A DNA stretch of 64,000 nucleotides from Synanceia verrucosa (Eukaryota > Chordata > Actinopteri > Perciformes > Synanceiidae), in NCBI GenBank assembly GCA_029721515.1, contig CM056562.1, forward strand, positions 16,871,335 to 16,935,334. Reading direction: 5' to 3'. The translations under genes and the position numbers were made by a program. Positions 52,395 to 58,700 of the stretch are shown here, one piece after another; within the stretch, counting starts at the first letter, position 1; each line of letters opens with the position of its first letter. The notes under the pieces are model-generated. The model made no database searches, had not been told where the DNA came from, and worked only from the letters and a program-made list of their open reading frames with translations.

Positions 52395-53899
52395 ATCTCC
52401 ACAGGGCACATTTGGTCGAGAGCCTCAAGCGAAGCCTGAGGATGATCGTTATTTGAGGGCAGCCATTCAGGAGTACGACAACATTGCTAAACTGGGCCAG
52501 ATCATGAGGGAGGGGCCTATCAAGGTAAGACACCTGCATGTCAGATTATCCAGGGAGAAACATACACATGAACACGTCCAAGGTCAGACAACAGGACCCA
52601 AGACGTCCTCCATTTTGTCCTGAGAAGAAAACAAAGAGACTACCAGCACAGTCCTGCTGTGGACACTAATGTCTGATCGCTGCAGTGAGGGTGTGTCAGG
52701 TGGACGGTGTTACAGACTCTGTTTGATCCTACCTGCCGTCCTGTCAGGGTTCCCTGCTCAATGTGGTTCTGGACGACTACCTGAGGCTGAAAACGCTGTT
52801 TGCAGCACGACTCGTCACAGTATCCACCAGTCAGGGAGATCAATCGTCCGTCACTGAGGTGGGCTAGGAAAAGCTGACGCTCTATGTACCCCTGCTGCTG
52901 TGCTCTTTCTGTCTGACACCACTGGAGAATGATCTTACATTCCTGTGATTTCCTTTTCTGGGGTTTGCTGCTCTGACTTGACATCTACCTACCTACCTAC
53001 ACTACCTCTGCTATCTCTGCCACCTAGAGCCACACTCTGGGTCAAATGGAGTTTGTACTTACAGTACTTAGTTCAGAAAGTTCAGCTGAGGGTGGAGTTA
53101 CCACAGAAATCACCAGAAAATTTAGACAGTCACCGGAACTGGAACATTAAGATTGCAATTTATCTATCCATCCATCCATCCATCCATTTTCTACCACTTA
53201 TCCTCATAGGGTCACAGGGGGGCTGGAGCCTATCCCAGCTGTCATAGGGCGAGAGGCGGGGTACACCCTGGACAAGTCGAGCAATATATCCACATATCCT
53301 ATCTTCTGAATGGCTCTGATGCAGAAGTCCCAATCCATGCAGTCTTAATTACAATTTCAATTATTTAAACCAGTTTTGGTATGAAATATATATTATTATA
53401 TATATATACGTATATATATCGTATATATATATATATACGTATACGTATATATATAATCTCTGCTGCTCTGTTTTCTGACTACTTTTCCAAGTTGTCACTG
53501 CAAAATCTACTGATTTCTGTCCTGAAACTGTCCTTTCCACTGGCCCTCCTTCAACAGCTGATCCAGAGTGATCTCGACGATGATGAAGACGAGCGTCTGG
53601 GCATGGGCGGAGGTCGCGGCACTCTGCGCTTCAAGCACAAGCTTCCTGTTGAGTTGAAGGGTCCAGAAGGTGTGCACGTGGTCCACGGCAGCACAGGTAC
53701 CCTCCTGACCTCTGACCTCAACAGCCTGCCGGAGGATGACCAGCGGGCCCTGGCACGTTCTCTGGAGGCATTGAATGCTGACGGCGGGCTTTATTCTGAG
53801 CGCAATGCCCGCACAGAGTCAGCCAAGTCCACCCCGATGCACCGCCACAAGGACGGGGACACCCTGTCAGAGAGTCCCCTCGAGATCACAGAGTTATGA
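5661..53899 (+). CDS. cdh23: Cadherin-23, 3' part: 55 coding exons (EC5 to C-terminus)
   Basis: Cadherin-23 is a giant single-pass adhesion protein. It forms the upper part of the hair-cell tip link, pairing with protocadherin-15 through EC1-2, which lie outside this window. The exons listed in the block entries join in phase throughout (GT-AG) to 8,646 nt, i.e. 2,881 residues plus stop. That is about the length expected for mammalian CDH23 (about 3,354 aa) from mid EC5 onward. Twenty-two inter-repeat linkers (DxNDN type) are visible, giving EC5-EC27, followed by a membrane-proximal region, a TM helix and a tail ending ITEL. Exon 1 here opens at ATDGDAGTFG after ttctttgcag, so earlier exons must lie to the left. 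Two antisense genes are nested in its introns. Paralogous protocadherins are excluded by the exon structure and the tail. Identity is very secure; individual boundaries are predictions, the weakest being the exon 32 donor. Confidence 0.98.
8667..12052 (+). other. cdh23 intron 4 (3.4 kb)
   Basis: No gene was recognised. Contents are AT-rich unique sequence, a CA repeat at 11316-11339 and frames under about 110 codons without homology. Confidence 0.6.
12053..16173 (+). CDS. cdh23: cdh23 exons 5-9 (EC7 and EC8)
   Basis: Exons: 12053-12125, 13031-13147, 13694-13806, 14009-14116, 15984-16173. Exon 5 holds the EC6/EC7 linker DENDNPPEF and PEN. Exon 6 reads NATDLDASREFGQASLIYSLEGS; its donor is the first GT of a long GT repeat. 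Exon 7 has LLDRELKSEYILIVRAVDGG. Exon 8 has the EC7/EC8 linker DINDNAPVW. Exon 9 has AIDPDNGQNG and LDRESS. The 1.9 kb intron after exon 8 contains a cluster of TAATTA sites, listed separately. Confidence 0.96.
13148..13205 (+). repeat. GT microsatellite starting at the cdh23 exon 6 donor
   Basis: About 29 uninterrupted GT units beginning exactly at the splice donor of exon 6 (13147/13148). A second run of about 37 TG units with a CG end follows at 13277-13358. Confidence 0.95.
13277..13358 (+). repeat. TG microsatellite with CG tail in cdh23 intron 6
   Basis: A pure TG run to 13350, then CGCGCGCG. On the other strand it creates spurious poly-Thr-His frames. Confidence 0.95.
14117..15983 (+). 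other. cdh23 intron 8, rich in homeodomain-type sites
   Basis: No exon was recognised in this 1.9 kb. It contains four TAATTA cores in 74 bp (14674-14747) and further TAAT or GATTA-type sites between about 15400 and 15840. The stretch 14640-15620 has low simple-repeat content and resembles a conserved cis-regulatory region. The regulatory role is inferred. Confidence 0.45.
14674..14747. promoter_or_regulatory. Cluster of four TAATTA homeodomain sites
   Basis: TTAATTA at 14674-14680, ATTAATTAAA at 14695-14704, TAATTA at 14721-14726 and 14742-14747. Dense cores of this type are typical of LIM, POU or Q50 homeodomain-bound enhancers. The surrounding bases are not simple AT repeat. Confidence 0.4.
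16454..18772 (+). CDS. cdh23: cdh23 exons 10-14 (EC9, EC10, start of EC11)
   Basis: Exons: 16454-16599, 16721-16940, 17472-17624, 17866-17979, 18624-18772. Linkers are DLNDNDPTF (EC8/9, exon 10), DVNDETPTF (EC9/10, exon 12) and DVNDNRPIF (EC10/11, exon 14). Exon 11 has VEDPDEDKNG and VLDREQIGQYHLR. Exon 13 has GGNQDGKFSVG and GLDRETQAAYTLV. The DVNDE linker also occurs in mammalian CDH23. A CA repeat starts 10 bp after the exon 14 donor. Confidence 0.96.
18866..18871 (-). terminator. c10orf105: Candidate poly(A) signal of the C10orf105-like gene
   Basis: AATAAA on the minus strand (TTTATT on +) lies about 490 nt beyond the stop codon. It is about 95 bp from cdh23 exon 14, so the nested transcript would end just before the host exon. 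Confidence 0.45.
19364..19873 (-). CDS. c10orf105: C10orf105-like single-pass membrane protein, nested in cdh23 intron
   Basis: A single coding exon of 169 residues. The start was chosen at ATG 19873, 10 nt after a strong acceptor (tttctccacccag). The longer upstream frame is poly-His-Thr read out of a GT microsatellite and is not protein. Residues 1-60 are extracellular in type, rich in Ser/Thr/Pro, with three N-glycosylation sequons (NTT, NFT, NVT) and no signal peptide. A hydrophobic helix follows (FTIMVVLVLSLLLAGLTAFL), then AVC and an acidic and Ser-rich stretch. Next comes the block SEPQLKVWKRLGSYRRS, which matches the most conserved part of human C10orf105 (about 133 aa) as I know it. 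The end is LFDYVTEI. The human gene is likewise antisense inside a CDH23 intron, which supports orthology. Its function is unknown. A 5' non-coding exon should lie to the right of the acceptor but was not identified. Confidence 0.85.
   Translation of the reverse strand: MNTTDPGFNFTFTSNTENVTLSSLATTTISPHISPTIPQPPSYSSDTHDPEFTIMVVLVLSLLLAGLTAFLAVCRPSEEDGDSEGSCSPGESLTRGRSRSSEPQLKVWKRLGSYRRSYNISFRRPPNRRPCERESTRVPQAPAPQTPQPEASVEPHLTMPCLFDYVTEI
19931..19992 (+). repeat. GT/GCGT microsatellite upstream of the C10orf105-like exon
   Basis: About 21 GT units followed by GCGT units. It lies 58 nt beyond the start codon of the nested gene, outside its acceptor, hence in its intron. Confidence 0.95.
20618..20666 (+). 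repeat. CA microsatellite in cdh23 intron 14
   Basis: About 24 AC units, uninterrupted. Confidence 0.95.
22616..25080 (+). CDS. cdh23: cdh23 exons 15-19 (EC11 to EC13)
   Basis: Exons: 22616-22676, 23151-23299, 23581-23716, 24211-24599, 24979-25080. Exon 15 reads VQATDADQGENGRVLYRILT. Exon 16 has VLDRETSSSHVLEVEAYN. Exon 17 holds the EC11/12 linker DANDEVPVF with ATDPDT. The long exon 18 (389 nt) holds LDYETKTTY, ATDQAPPFHRGFC and the atypical EC12/13 linker NELDEAVAF, which is also atypical in mammals. Exon 19 has LLDREKGDMYTLTVVADDGG. Confidence 0.96.
25377..26920 (+). CDS. cdh23: cdh23 exons 20-23 (EC14 and EC15)
   Basis: Exons: 25377-25526, 25827-25955, 26338-26466, 26693-26920, all phase 0. 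Linkers are DENDNSPEF (EC13/14) and DVNDNAPVIES (EC14/15). Exon 20 has PEST and GRDRDARLNG. Exon 21 has ALDRESVDRYLLK. Exon 23 has ATDKDIGPNA, AGNQDLTFRMDR, PPDRERQQEYRL and VEDDGTPPLS. The exon 23 donor opens the 14.4 kb intron that hosts vsir on the opposite strand. Confidence 0.97.
27880..27885 (-). terminator. vsir: Candidate poly(A) signal of vsir
   Basis: AATAAA on the minus strand lies about 1.6 kb past the vsir stop codon. A second AATAAA at 28632-28637 (-) is nearer and could serve instead. The choice cannot be made from sequence alone. Confidence 0.35.
29493..38893 (-). CDS. vsir: V-set immunoregulatory receptor (VISTA), nested in cdh23 intron
   Basis: VISTA is an inhibitory Ig-superfamily receptor on myeloid and T cells. 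Seven coding exons join in phase to 906 nt (301 aa; human 311): 38806-38893 signal peptide, 32946-33359 IgV, 32351-32401 stalk, 32151-32261 TM, 31864-31891, 31174-31349 and 29493-29530. The start is the ATG opening MERLLPCRSSLWGNK. The TM exon reads ALAVAACILALLSLPLILVL then VYKQRQ, almost the human VYKQRQ junction. The tail keeps RRAQELVR, GHENPVF, ETGRHLLSESGTPLSPP and GDVFFP, and ends with an ESPDLLQV-type C-terminus. It sits in the cdh23 intron 26921-41341 on the opposite strand, as in mammals. Intron 1 is 5.4 kb. Confidence 0.95.
31145..31168 (+). repeat. GT microsatellite beside the vsir exon 6 donor
   Basis: Twelve GT units ending 5 bp from the vsir exon 6 donor (read on the minus strand as AC repeats just inside the intron). 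Confidence 0.9.
32946..33359 (-). CDS. vsir: vsir exon 2: IgV domain
   Basis: A 138-codon exon holding the whole V-type Ig fold. The landmarks are LYYTCPEGAAVQLVC (two Cys), SDQHCTG and DQGRYCCMILDF. Together with the DCT of the next exon this reproduces the six-cysteine pattern of human VISTA, which has extra disulfides compared with B7 relatives. Sequons NHS and NVT are present. The domain is very His-rich (GHSHSNHS, EHKHGS, KPHSHV), as in human VISTA, where surface histidines confer acidic-pH binding. Confidence 0.95.
40130..40300 (+). repeat. Degenerate copy of the second SINE-like family
   Basis: It shares ggtggagaggtgccagtt, then cctgg, gagtgctcttgagcaaagcacc, and the tail gggttcaatgctgagaaa with the element at 510-795, but on the opposite strand. 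The tRNA-like head is missing or decayed. Confidence 0.65.
41342..43488 (+). CDS. cdh23: cdh23 exons 24-29 (EC16 to EC18)
   Basis: Exons: 41342-41563, 41655-41774, 41924-42104, 42187-42320, 42725-42934, 43381-43488. Linkers are DENDNAPEF (EC15/16), DVNDVTPTF (EC16/17, with the last Asn replaced by Val) and DINDNDPVL (EC17/18). Other landmarks are AIDPDEGLNG, ELDYEISNGHYAL, YEGPFEVTEGQPGPRVW, ELDRETTAFYNITV and PLDRERVAEYRLTI. The exon 26/27 join reads DHQ-NEF. The 0.4 kb intron after exon 27 contains a perfect hairpin, listed separately. Confidence 0.96.
42376..42412. repeat. Perfect 14-bp inverted repeat (hairpin) in cdh23 intron 27
   Basis: Arms TCCTCTTGAGCAGT (42376-42389) and ACTGCTCAAGAGGA (42399-42412) with a 9-nt loop CAGGATGTT. 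The outer bases ATG and CAT can extend the stem past a small bulge. Confidence 0.9.
43974..45584 (+). CDS. cdh23: cdh23 exons 30-33 (EC19, EC20, start of EC21)
   Basis: Exons: 43974-44076, 44503-44628, 44705-44908, 45126-45584. Linkers are DENDNRPVF (EC18/19), DQNDNPPVF (EC19/20) and DVNDSRPRF (EC20/21). Exon 31 has TVLNGPVLAEDKDIGPNA. Exon 32 has MLDREAFQEP and ends PENSPTG; its donor is GTTCGT, a poor consensus, but it is the only in-phase choice I found. Exon 33 (459 nt) is the longest and spans most of EC20 and the front of EC21. Confidence 0.94.
45721..46501 (+). CDS. cdh23: cdh23 exons 34-36 (EC21 and EC22)
   Basis: Exons: 45721-45837, 45924-46148, 46332-46501. Exon 34 has PLNRELVATFEI, where NRE stands in place of the usual DRE, as in mammalian CDH23. 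Linkers are DVNDNAPRF (EC21/22) and DVNDNNPVF (EC22/23). Exon 35 has AVDPDKGPNG and LEDPSTG. Exon 36 has VDFEQVQWLNFTIRAQDHG. Introns are short (86 and 183 bp). Confidence 0.96.
46807..49202 (+). CDS. cdh23: cdh23 exons 37-42 (EC23 to EC25)
   Basis: Exons: 46807-46944, 47187-47306, 47664-47841, 48058-48269, 48816-49010, 49089-49202. Linkers are DVNDYRPRF (EC23/24), DVNDNRPVF (EC24/25) and DIDDNEPVF (EC25/26). Landmarks include ATDADSGLFAVIEYSLVDG, PLDRETKDHYTLTAVARDN, AVDLDEGENG, VATDQGRPPMWG, HATDSDEGVNG and KLDREKQALHS. Mammals have DVNDC where this fish has DVNDY. The intron after exon 42 is only 78 bp, a multiple of three, and has no in-frame stop. Confidence 0.96.
49281..50905 (+). CDS. 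cdh23: cdh23 exons 43-46 (EC26, EC27, start of membrane-proximal region)
   Basis: Exons: 49281-49410, 49665-49928, 50005-50166, 50649-50905. Exon 43 has LTVPEHSPPGTVVGN and AVDADEGSNAIVYYF. Exon 44 has KDLDREEIPVYSIIVKASSN and the EC26/27 linker DINDQTPRF, which is also non-canonical in mammals. Exon 45 has AIDNDIGNNSLVQYHI. Exon 46 has NPGYFQLEILACDFAGHS, then ILRDDQRVKIVFNEIPD and LLSNITGAIVN, which begin the folded membrane-proximal segment. Confidence 0.97.
51005..51500 (+). CDS. cdh23: cdh23 exons 47-49 (membrane-proximal region and TM helix)
   Basis: Exons: 51005-51102, 51213-51333, 51421-51500. Exons 47-48 encode FHVDKKGRVSYAQTDML, VIQMIDENKEQLRNLFRKYN and VVDVQPAVTDKLPDD. Exon 49 encodes the single transmembrane helix, LVIIILAVLLCLAGILFV, followed by TMNWHYRR at the cytoplasmic face. 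The intron before exon 49 is 87 bp with a weak donor (GTCGGC). It is stop-free in frame, so its retention would add 29 residues just outside the helix. Confidence 0.96.
51653..53899 (+). CDS. cdh23: cdh23 exons 50-55 (cytoplasmic tail and stop)
   Basis: Exons: 51653-51693, 51837-51897, 52040-52169, 52405-52524, 52748-52858 (cassette), 53558-53899 including TGA. Landmarks are QRKLKAIVAGSTG, DMPNTNKYSFEGANPVW, LDPFCRNLELAAQAEHEDD, LPENLSEITDLWNSPARTH, DDRYLRAAIQEYDNIAKLG and NARTESAKSTP. The tail ends SPLEITEL; the last four residues, ITEL, are a class I PDZ ligand identical to the mammalian one. In the family, this end and an internal segment bind harmonin (USH1C). An acidic cluster DDDEDE follows LIQSDL at the start of the last exon. 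Confidence 0.97.
52352..52393 (+). repeat. GT microsatellite beside the cdh23 exon 53 acceptor
   Basis: About 21 GT units ending 11 bp before the exon at 52405. The repeat takes the place of the usual pyrimidine tract; only catctccacag separates it from the exon. Confidence 0.95.
52748..52858 (+). CDS. cdh23: cdh23 penultimate cassette exon (exon 68 equivalent)
   Basis: This exon is 111 nt (37 codons) and phase 0-0, between tcctgtcag and gtgggc. It encodes GSLLNVVLDDYLRLKTLFAA and a Ser/Gln-rich end, SQGDQSSVTE. The first half matches mammalian CDH23 exon 68, which is included mainly in inner-ear hair cells and skipped elsewhere. The second half is diverged. Because both flanking junctions are phase 0, skipping joins GPIK directly to LIQSDL with no frame change. 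The GTGGGC donor is suboptimal, as expected of a regulated exon. Tissue specificity here is inferred. Confidence 0.88.
53160..53280 (-). repeat. 5'-truncated copy of the first SINE-like family
   Basis: It contains ccatccatccattttctacc, then gggtcacaggggggctggag, cctatcccagctgtcatagg and ggtacaccctggacaagtc, collinear with the outer element at 440-1085. It lacks the tRNA-type head. It lies in the last cdh23 intron. Confidence 0.75.
53386..53455 (+). repeat. TA-rich low-complexity tract with TACGTA palindromes
   Basis: Imperfect TA repeat interrupted by cgta steps, in the last cdh23 intron about 100 bp before exon 55. Confidence 0.85.
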
Positions 53900-55350
53900 C
53901 TAGCCGAGGCCTCGCTGGTCTGAGCGCAAACCACTACTCGTGTGTGTCCTTGTGCCTCCACACCGTCACCCTGACATGGTTGGGGAGGACTGAAGGAGGA
54001 GTGTGTATAGTCTAGGGAACCTCATCCGCCAACCTCAGTGCATCAGTAAAACAGCCTGAAAGAGGACTCACTCAACATTGGGTTGGTTTGAGTGGGTCTT
54101 ATGTTGAAGGTGGTCCCATGTTAGGTGCTTCAAGAGGGACGTTCGTTCAAATGACCTTTAGGAAATGGAGAGTCAGAAGCAGGACACTTTTCTTCAGTGA
54201 GACAAAACCAACTGGTGTAAGCTCCTTTCTTCCAAAGAGCTGTGCAGAAGAAAGACTGAGCCTCCCTGTGGGAGAAGCTTGTTGAACCATGACCTTATAA
54301 TCATCAAAAGGTGCCTCATCCTCACTAATCCTTTTGAAGTCATACCTGGACTGCATACACTCACACAAACACAAATACACACACTCCAAAAAAAGCTGGA
54401 GCTACACACACTCAGACCAGCGGATGGCCATCAATGGGACAATGAGAAAAATGACGCAATTCCTGTTATCATGCTCTATTTTTTCTTTTTGCAAGACGAT
54501 GCAATCAGTGTTGAAGGAGTGAAGATGAGACAGTAAGACTTTAATCTTTCAGATATTAGATACATTTTGTTGATGGGAAATTATAGATGGATGGAATGCA
54601 GACAAGAGCACTTCACTTCAGCCGTGCTCATGGAGTGACACCAAGATCAAGAGGGGCCTTTGCTGAAGTAGTTTGATAAAACCACTTTTTTGGATCAATG
54701 GCAAAAGGACAAAACACTCTAATCTGCAGAACAGCAGTAAACATCAGTTCTGTACAAGGAGACGCTTTACTAATAACTAAGCGATTCTCAAATGACGAAG
54801 ATAGTGGAAAAAGGATCGAGCATCGACTGAAACTGGAGCCACATGAAGTCAAAAAGTCTTTTATGATAAATTTGATATTAAAGGCAGTTGAATAGCCTCT
54901 ATAAGGACTTATAAATGGAATTTTCAAAAAAGATTGAAACAGCAGTTTTATAGACATAAAGATGGCGTTGTGCCCAGAGACTTTACACTGCCACCTGAGG
55001 GACTAAAAGAGTCATGCTCAAAATGAGCATCGTTTGCTTTATTTTTTTATTTTATAGAAAATGTGATGGAGTTAAAATATTTTTGAAGAAAAATGCTGGC
55101 TTACCAAAATAGGTAGGGTACAATTTTGGATGTTTGGAGTATGTGTATACTGTGCTATGGTGACATGTTGTTCTGCTTTTCTTTATACATGACAACTGAT
55201 GCTGTTTCTGATGAGTGGTGTGTTTTTAGGATTTTTTTATATTCCCATTTTGTATGTTTTTATTTTTTGTCATTGTTGTCACCAGTCCTGAGATCTGTGT
55301 TTGGAAATGTTGGGTGATCTGTGATAATAAAAGAAATATGCAACAGCCTT
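53900..55350 (+). other. cdh23: cdh23 3' untranslated region
   Basis: About 1.45 kb follows the TGA and contains no recognisable gene. The first strong poly(A) signal on this strand is AATAAA at 55326-55331, so cleavage is expected near 55345-55360. The true end needs transcript data. Confidence 0.6.
55326..55331 (+). terminator. cdh23: Poly(A) signal of cdh23
   Basis: A canonical AATAAA lies about 1.4 kb after the cdh23 stop. It is the first well-placed hexamer before the oppositely oriented eif3l signal at 55669-55674. Confidence 0.6.
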
Positions 55351-55668
55351 TGAGCTCGGTCTGTGGGATGACAGTGTGCCAAGAACGACATGGCAACCGA
55401 TGAAGCAGAATGAGCTGAAGCATGATTTGAAAAGACCCAGGAAGCCACTGAGTGAAGTCTGAGAATCTACTGTTGTACTCAACTTGTACAGTTTGAACAG
55501 ACAAAGGCTTATCTGGCAAAGCAAGACAAACCTTACCTGCCTGCACAACTCAGCATCCCACGTAGTGTTACATGTAAATGCTGCCATCTAGTGGTTTTAA
55601 AGCTAAATGCTTGGCCCAACCCCCCCCAAAAAAACCCCACAAGTGTTCTTAACACACCATTCCATCGC

Positions 55669-55674
55669 TTTATT
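55669..55674 (-). terminator. eif3l: Poly(A) signal of eif3l
   Basis: AATAAA on the minus strand (TTTATT on +) lies 97 nt past the eif3l stop, which is a normal spacing. It faces the cdh23 signal at 55326-55331 across about 340 bp. That interval (55332-55668) holds no recognised gene. Confidence 0.75.
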
Positions 55675-55770
55675 GTTGCCAGGTTACATAGAAAAGTTGT
55701 CATTGATAATAGTTGTTAAAAAGACAGAGGGCAGAGGACTCTTCCCTGAGGCCTTCTTCACTGCTGCTGG

Positions 55771-58700
55771 TCAGACTGCTCTGGATGTGGTGCTCCCTGA
55801 TGTTGCAGTGGTGCCACTGATTGGCATCTTCTTCAGTGTCTTATTCAGCTGTAAGAAGATGAAAGGATTTTGTTTTTTTTTCAGTCTGTCCTCACAAAAG
55901 ATATAACTGGAAGTCCTATGTTTAAAACAGGAAAATCCTAGCTGTGGAGTCACTCCCTAGAAGAGTCGGTTTCTTAAAATTTAGATATCATTATGGAAAA
56001 AAAAAATAAATTCCAACTGATGTCTTAAAAGAAATAGCAACTCTAAAAATCAAGACTTTTCCATTCCCTTGCAGAGGCATGATGGATCAATACTCACCTC
56101 CTCAAACTTGTGGATCTGTCTGATGAAAAAGTCTCCGTACCGACGAGCAACTTTAGTGTCTGCGATGTGGATCATGTCCTGAGGTGTTTCAGAGGGAAAA
56201 AAAAAACATTAACTTTACAGAGCCACAAAAACTACAAGCAACAATGAACAGTATGCCCCCACGATATTACTTTGTCATTACTCAATAGTGCTTGTGTACC
56301 TGGTGTGGAAAAATAACAGGTTCTATGATGATAGCAACGTTTAAAACCAACAGTGTTCATGGTCCACCTGCCAGTGACAGACTATTCAAATATGATGAGC
56401 CTCTAACACACCTTGTCAATGTAAAAGTCGACCTCAGAAGCAGACTGGAACTCTCCATCCAGAGCTGAGATGCCGCTGGTCCAGACCAGGTTCTTCATCT
56501 TGTGTTTGAAGACGAGCAGCTGAATGCGGAACTCCTGCTCGGTCATGTCCAGGAATCCTGCAAGCTTGGCTACTGGCATGGTGGTGTACAGCTTCAGGAA
56601 GCTGCAAGAACACATCGTGACTTAGAGGATGCGTACAGACACCCATCAACCACACACCCAGAGTCTGAGACCTCTCGTAGCTCTATGGAGCTGTTTTTTT
56701 GAGTGCATCCCCAATTTGTTTATCGAGTAGCCATGCATCCTTGTGCACAAGCACACGTGGGTGACGTAGTACCAGTGGTGTCACACTATTCTACTGATCA
56801 ACAGGTGGCGCTAATATACCAAGTAAGATATGCTGCCATTTTTTGAGAAATAAAATGCACCTGATATCTGTCACACCTCAAGAGTACACAATGTCGGTGA
56901 CTAACACTGAATGTGCACATACTTGTTTGCTTACAGGAAAACTTCACAAGGCCTCTTAAACTTTTCTTTACACCGGCAACATCAGACTATGGTGCTATAA
57001 CACTGTGTGGTGCTCTACCTGCGTATGGTGGACAGCTGGGCCTGCTGCTGCACCTCCTCAGCAAACACCTTCAGCTGCTGCTGGAATGGCTCTTTGTGGT
57101 AGTTGGGGTGGACGTTGTCATAGTTTGGCACCACAGGTGACAAGAACTTAGGACAGGCGAAGCTGAATAGCTCTTCAAACACCTGCAGATCTCTGAAATA
57201 GAAAATGGAACATTAAAACAATTGAAAATACATATTTAAAATAAAAAAATAGAGCTTAGTTGTCTGACACAATGAGAAGAACGCTGAACATCAACCAGTC
57301 GTTTCTTTCTCACCCTTTCTGCATTCGCAGCATCTTGTCTCCGTACTTCTCCCTCAGCTGGGTGTGGATGCTCTCATCGATGCGCATTGGGTACATGGTG
57401 AGGGCGATGGCCAGCAGGCCATGCATCTGCTCATTCTGTTTGTTAACCTGAGAGGCATATTATACACTCAATTAAAATGCGGCTTTCAAAAACTGTATAA
57501 ATGAAAATGCTAAATGTTAAATATTAATCAACTGACGGTTTTATTATTGTCATTTATTTATTTTAGAAAAAACGCTAAATACTGTGGTAGCACTGCTCTG
57601 ACTGACCATCTCATATTTATATGTCGACCTCTGGAACATGTTTCTCGTCCTCTGGATGTACAGCAGGATGTTGGCAAAGACTCGAATGGCATCCTGGTAG
57701 CGCCTCATCATCAAGTAGGCAAAACCCACATAGTAATATGTAGTGATCTGGCACTCAGGTACACGAGAATACATACTCTGAAAGACAAGAAAAAAAAACA
57801 AGAAGATACTGCCTGAAACCAGGTGAATATATGTCAACAAAGGTTTGAAATACAGAAAAAAAATGAGCATAAAGGGCTGGGCATATTCAGTAATATCATT
57901 ATTAGTAGTATTCAAGCACGTCATTAGACACCTTACCTTCTTGTTAAGCTCAATGTTCTCTAGGACTTTGATGGCCTGGTAATAATCACCAAGCAGAGAG
58001 TGAAGCCTCAGGAGCCCGACCAAGCTGAAGTAACCCAACATCTTGTACAGGGAGTGACGGCCATATTCTCCAGCCACACTCTCTGGGTCTCCTGCAAACC
58101 CCCAATGAATAACAATAATAATAATGTTAGCTGTCTTACAAAACACTTGTGCTCAATTCTAACACCAGAAAAGCAAACAGCTACTTAAACTACAGATTTA
58201 TAGGATTGTAAATCTATAGAGAACCATAAGTGCACTTTATTTTGGTAACTTTAACAAGGTCCAATGCCTTTAATTTTAATGATTTTTTCTTCCCCATGCC
58301 CCCTCCTAACTACAAATATCTCCAAAAGATTCTTCTTTACCTCCACTGGTGTAGATCTCGAGCTGGCGGTTAATGTTGCTCTTGTCCACCAGGGAATGGA
58401 GGACGTTGAGGACGCTGTGGACGTTCCAGATCTTTGGGTTGTTCCTCAGGAATTCAATCTCCTCCTCTGACTTCTTGGCTGTCTTACAGCGGTACTGACT
58501 GAAGGACTGGAACTGAAGAGGAGACAGAGTTTCCCATACAGGTGTTAACAGAGTTACAGCCGACTTTCTGTGCTTTATTAGACAGGAGCACGAAAAATGA
58601 CCATATTTTTAAAAACAGAATATTATGCTTATGCATTGTACCTGGTAGATGAACTCATCAATAATGTCCCAGAGCCACTGGTTTGGCAGTTCCAAGGGAG

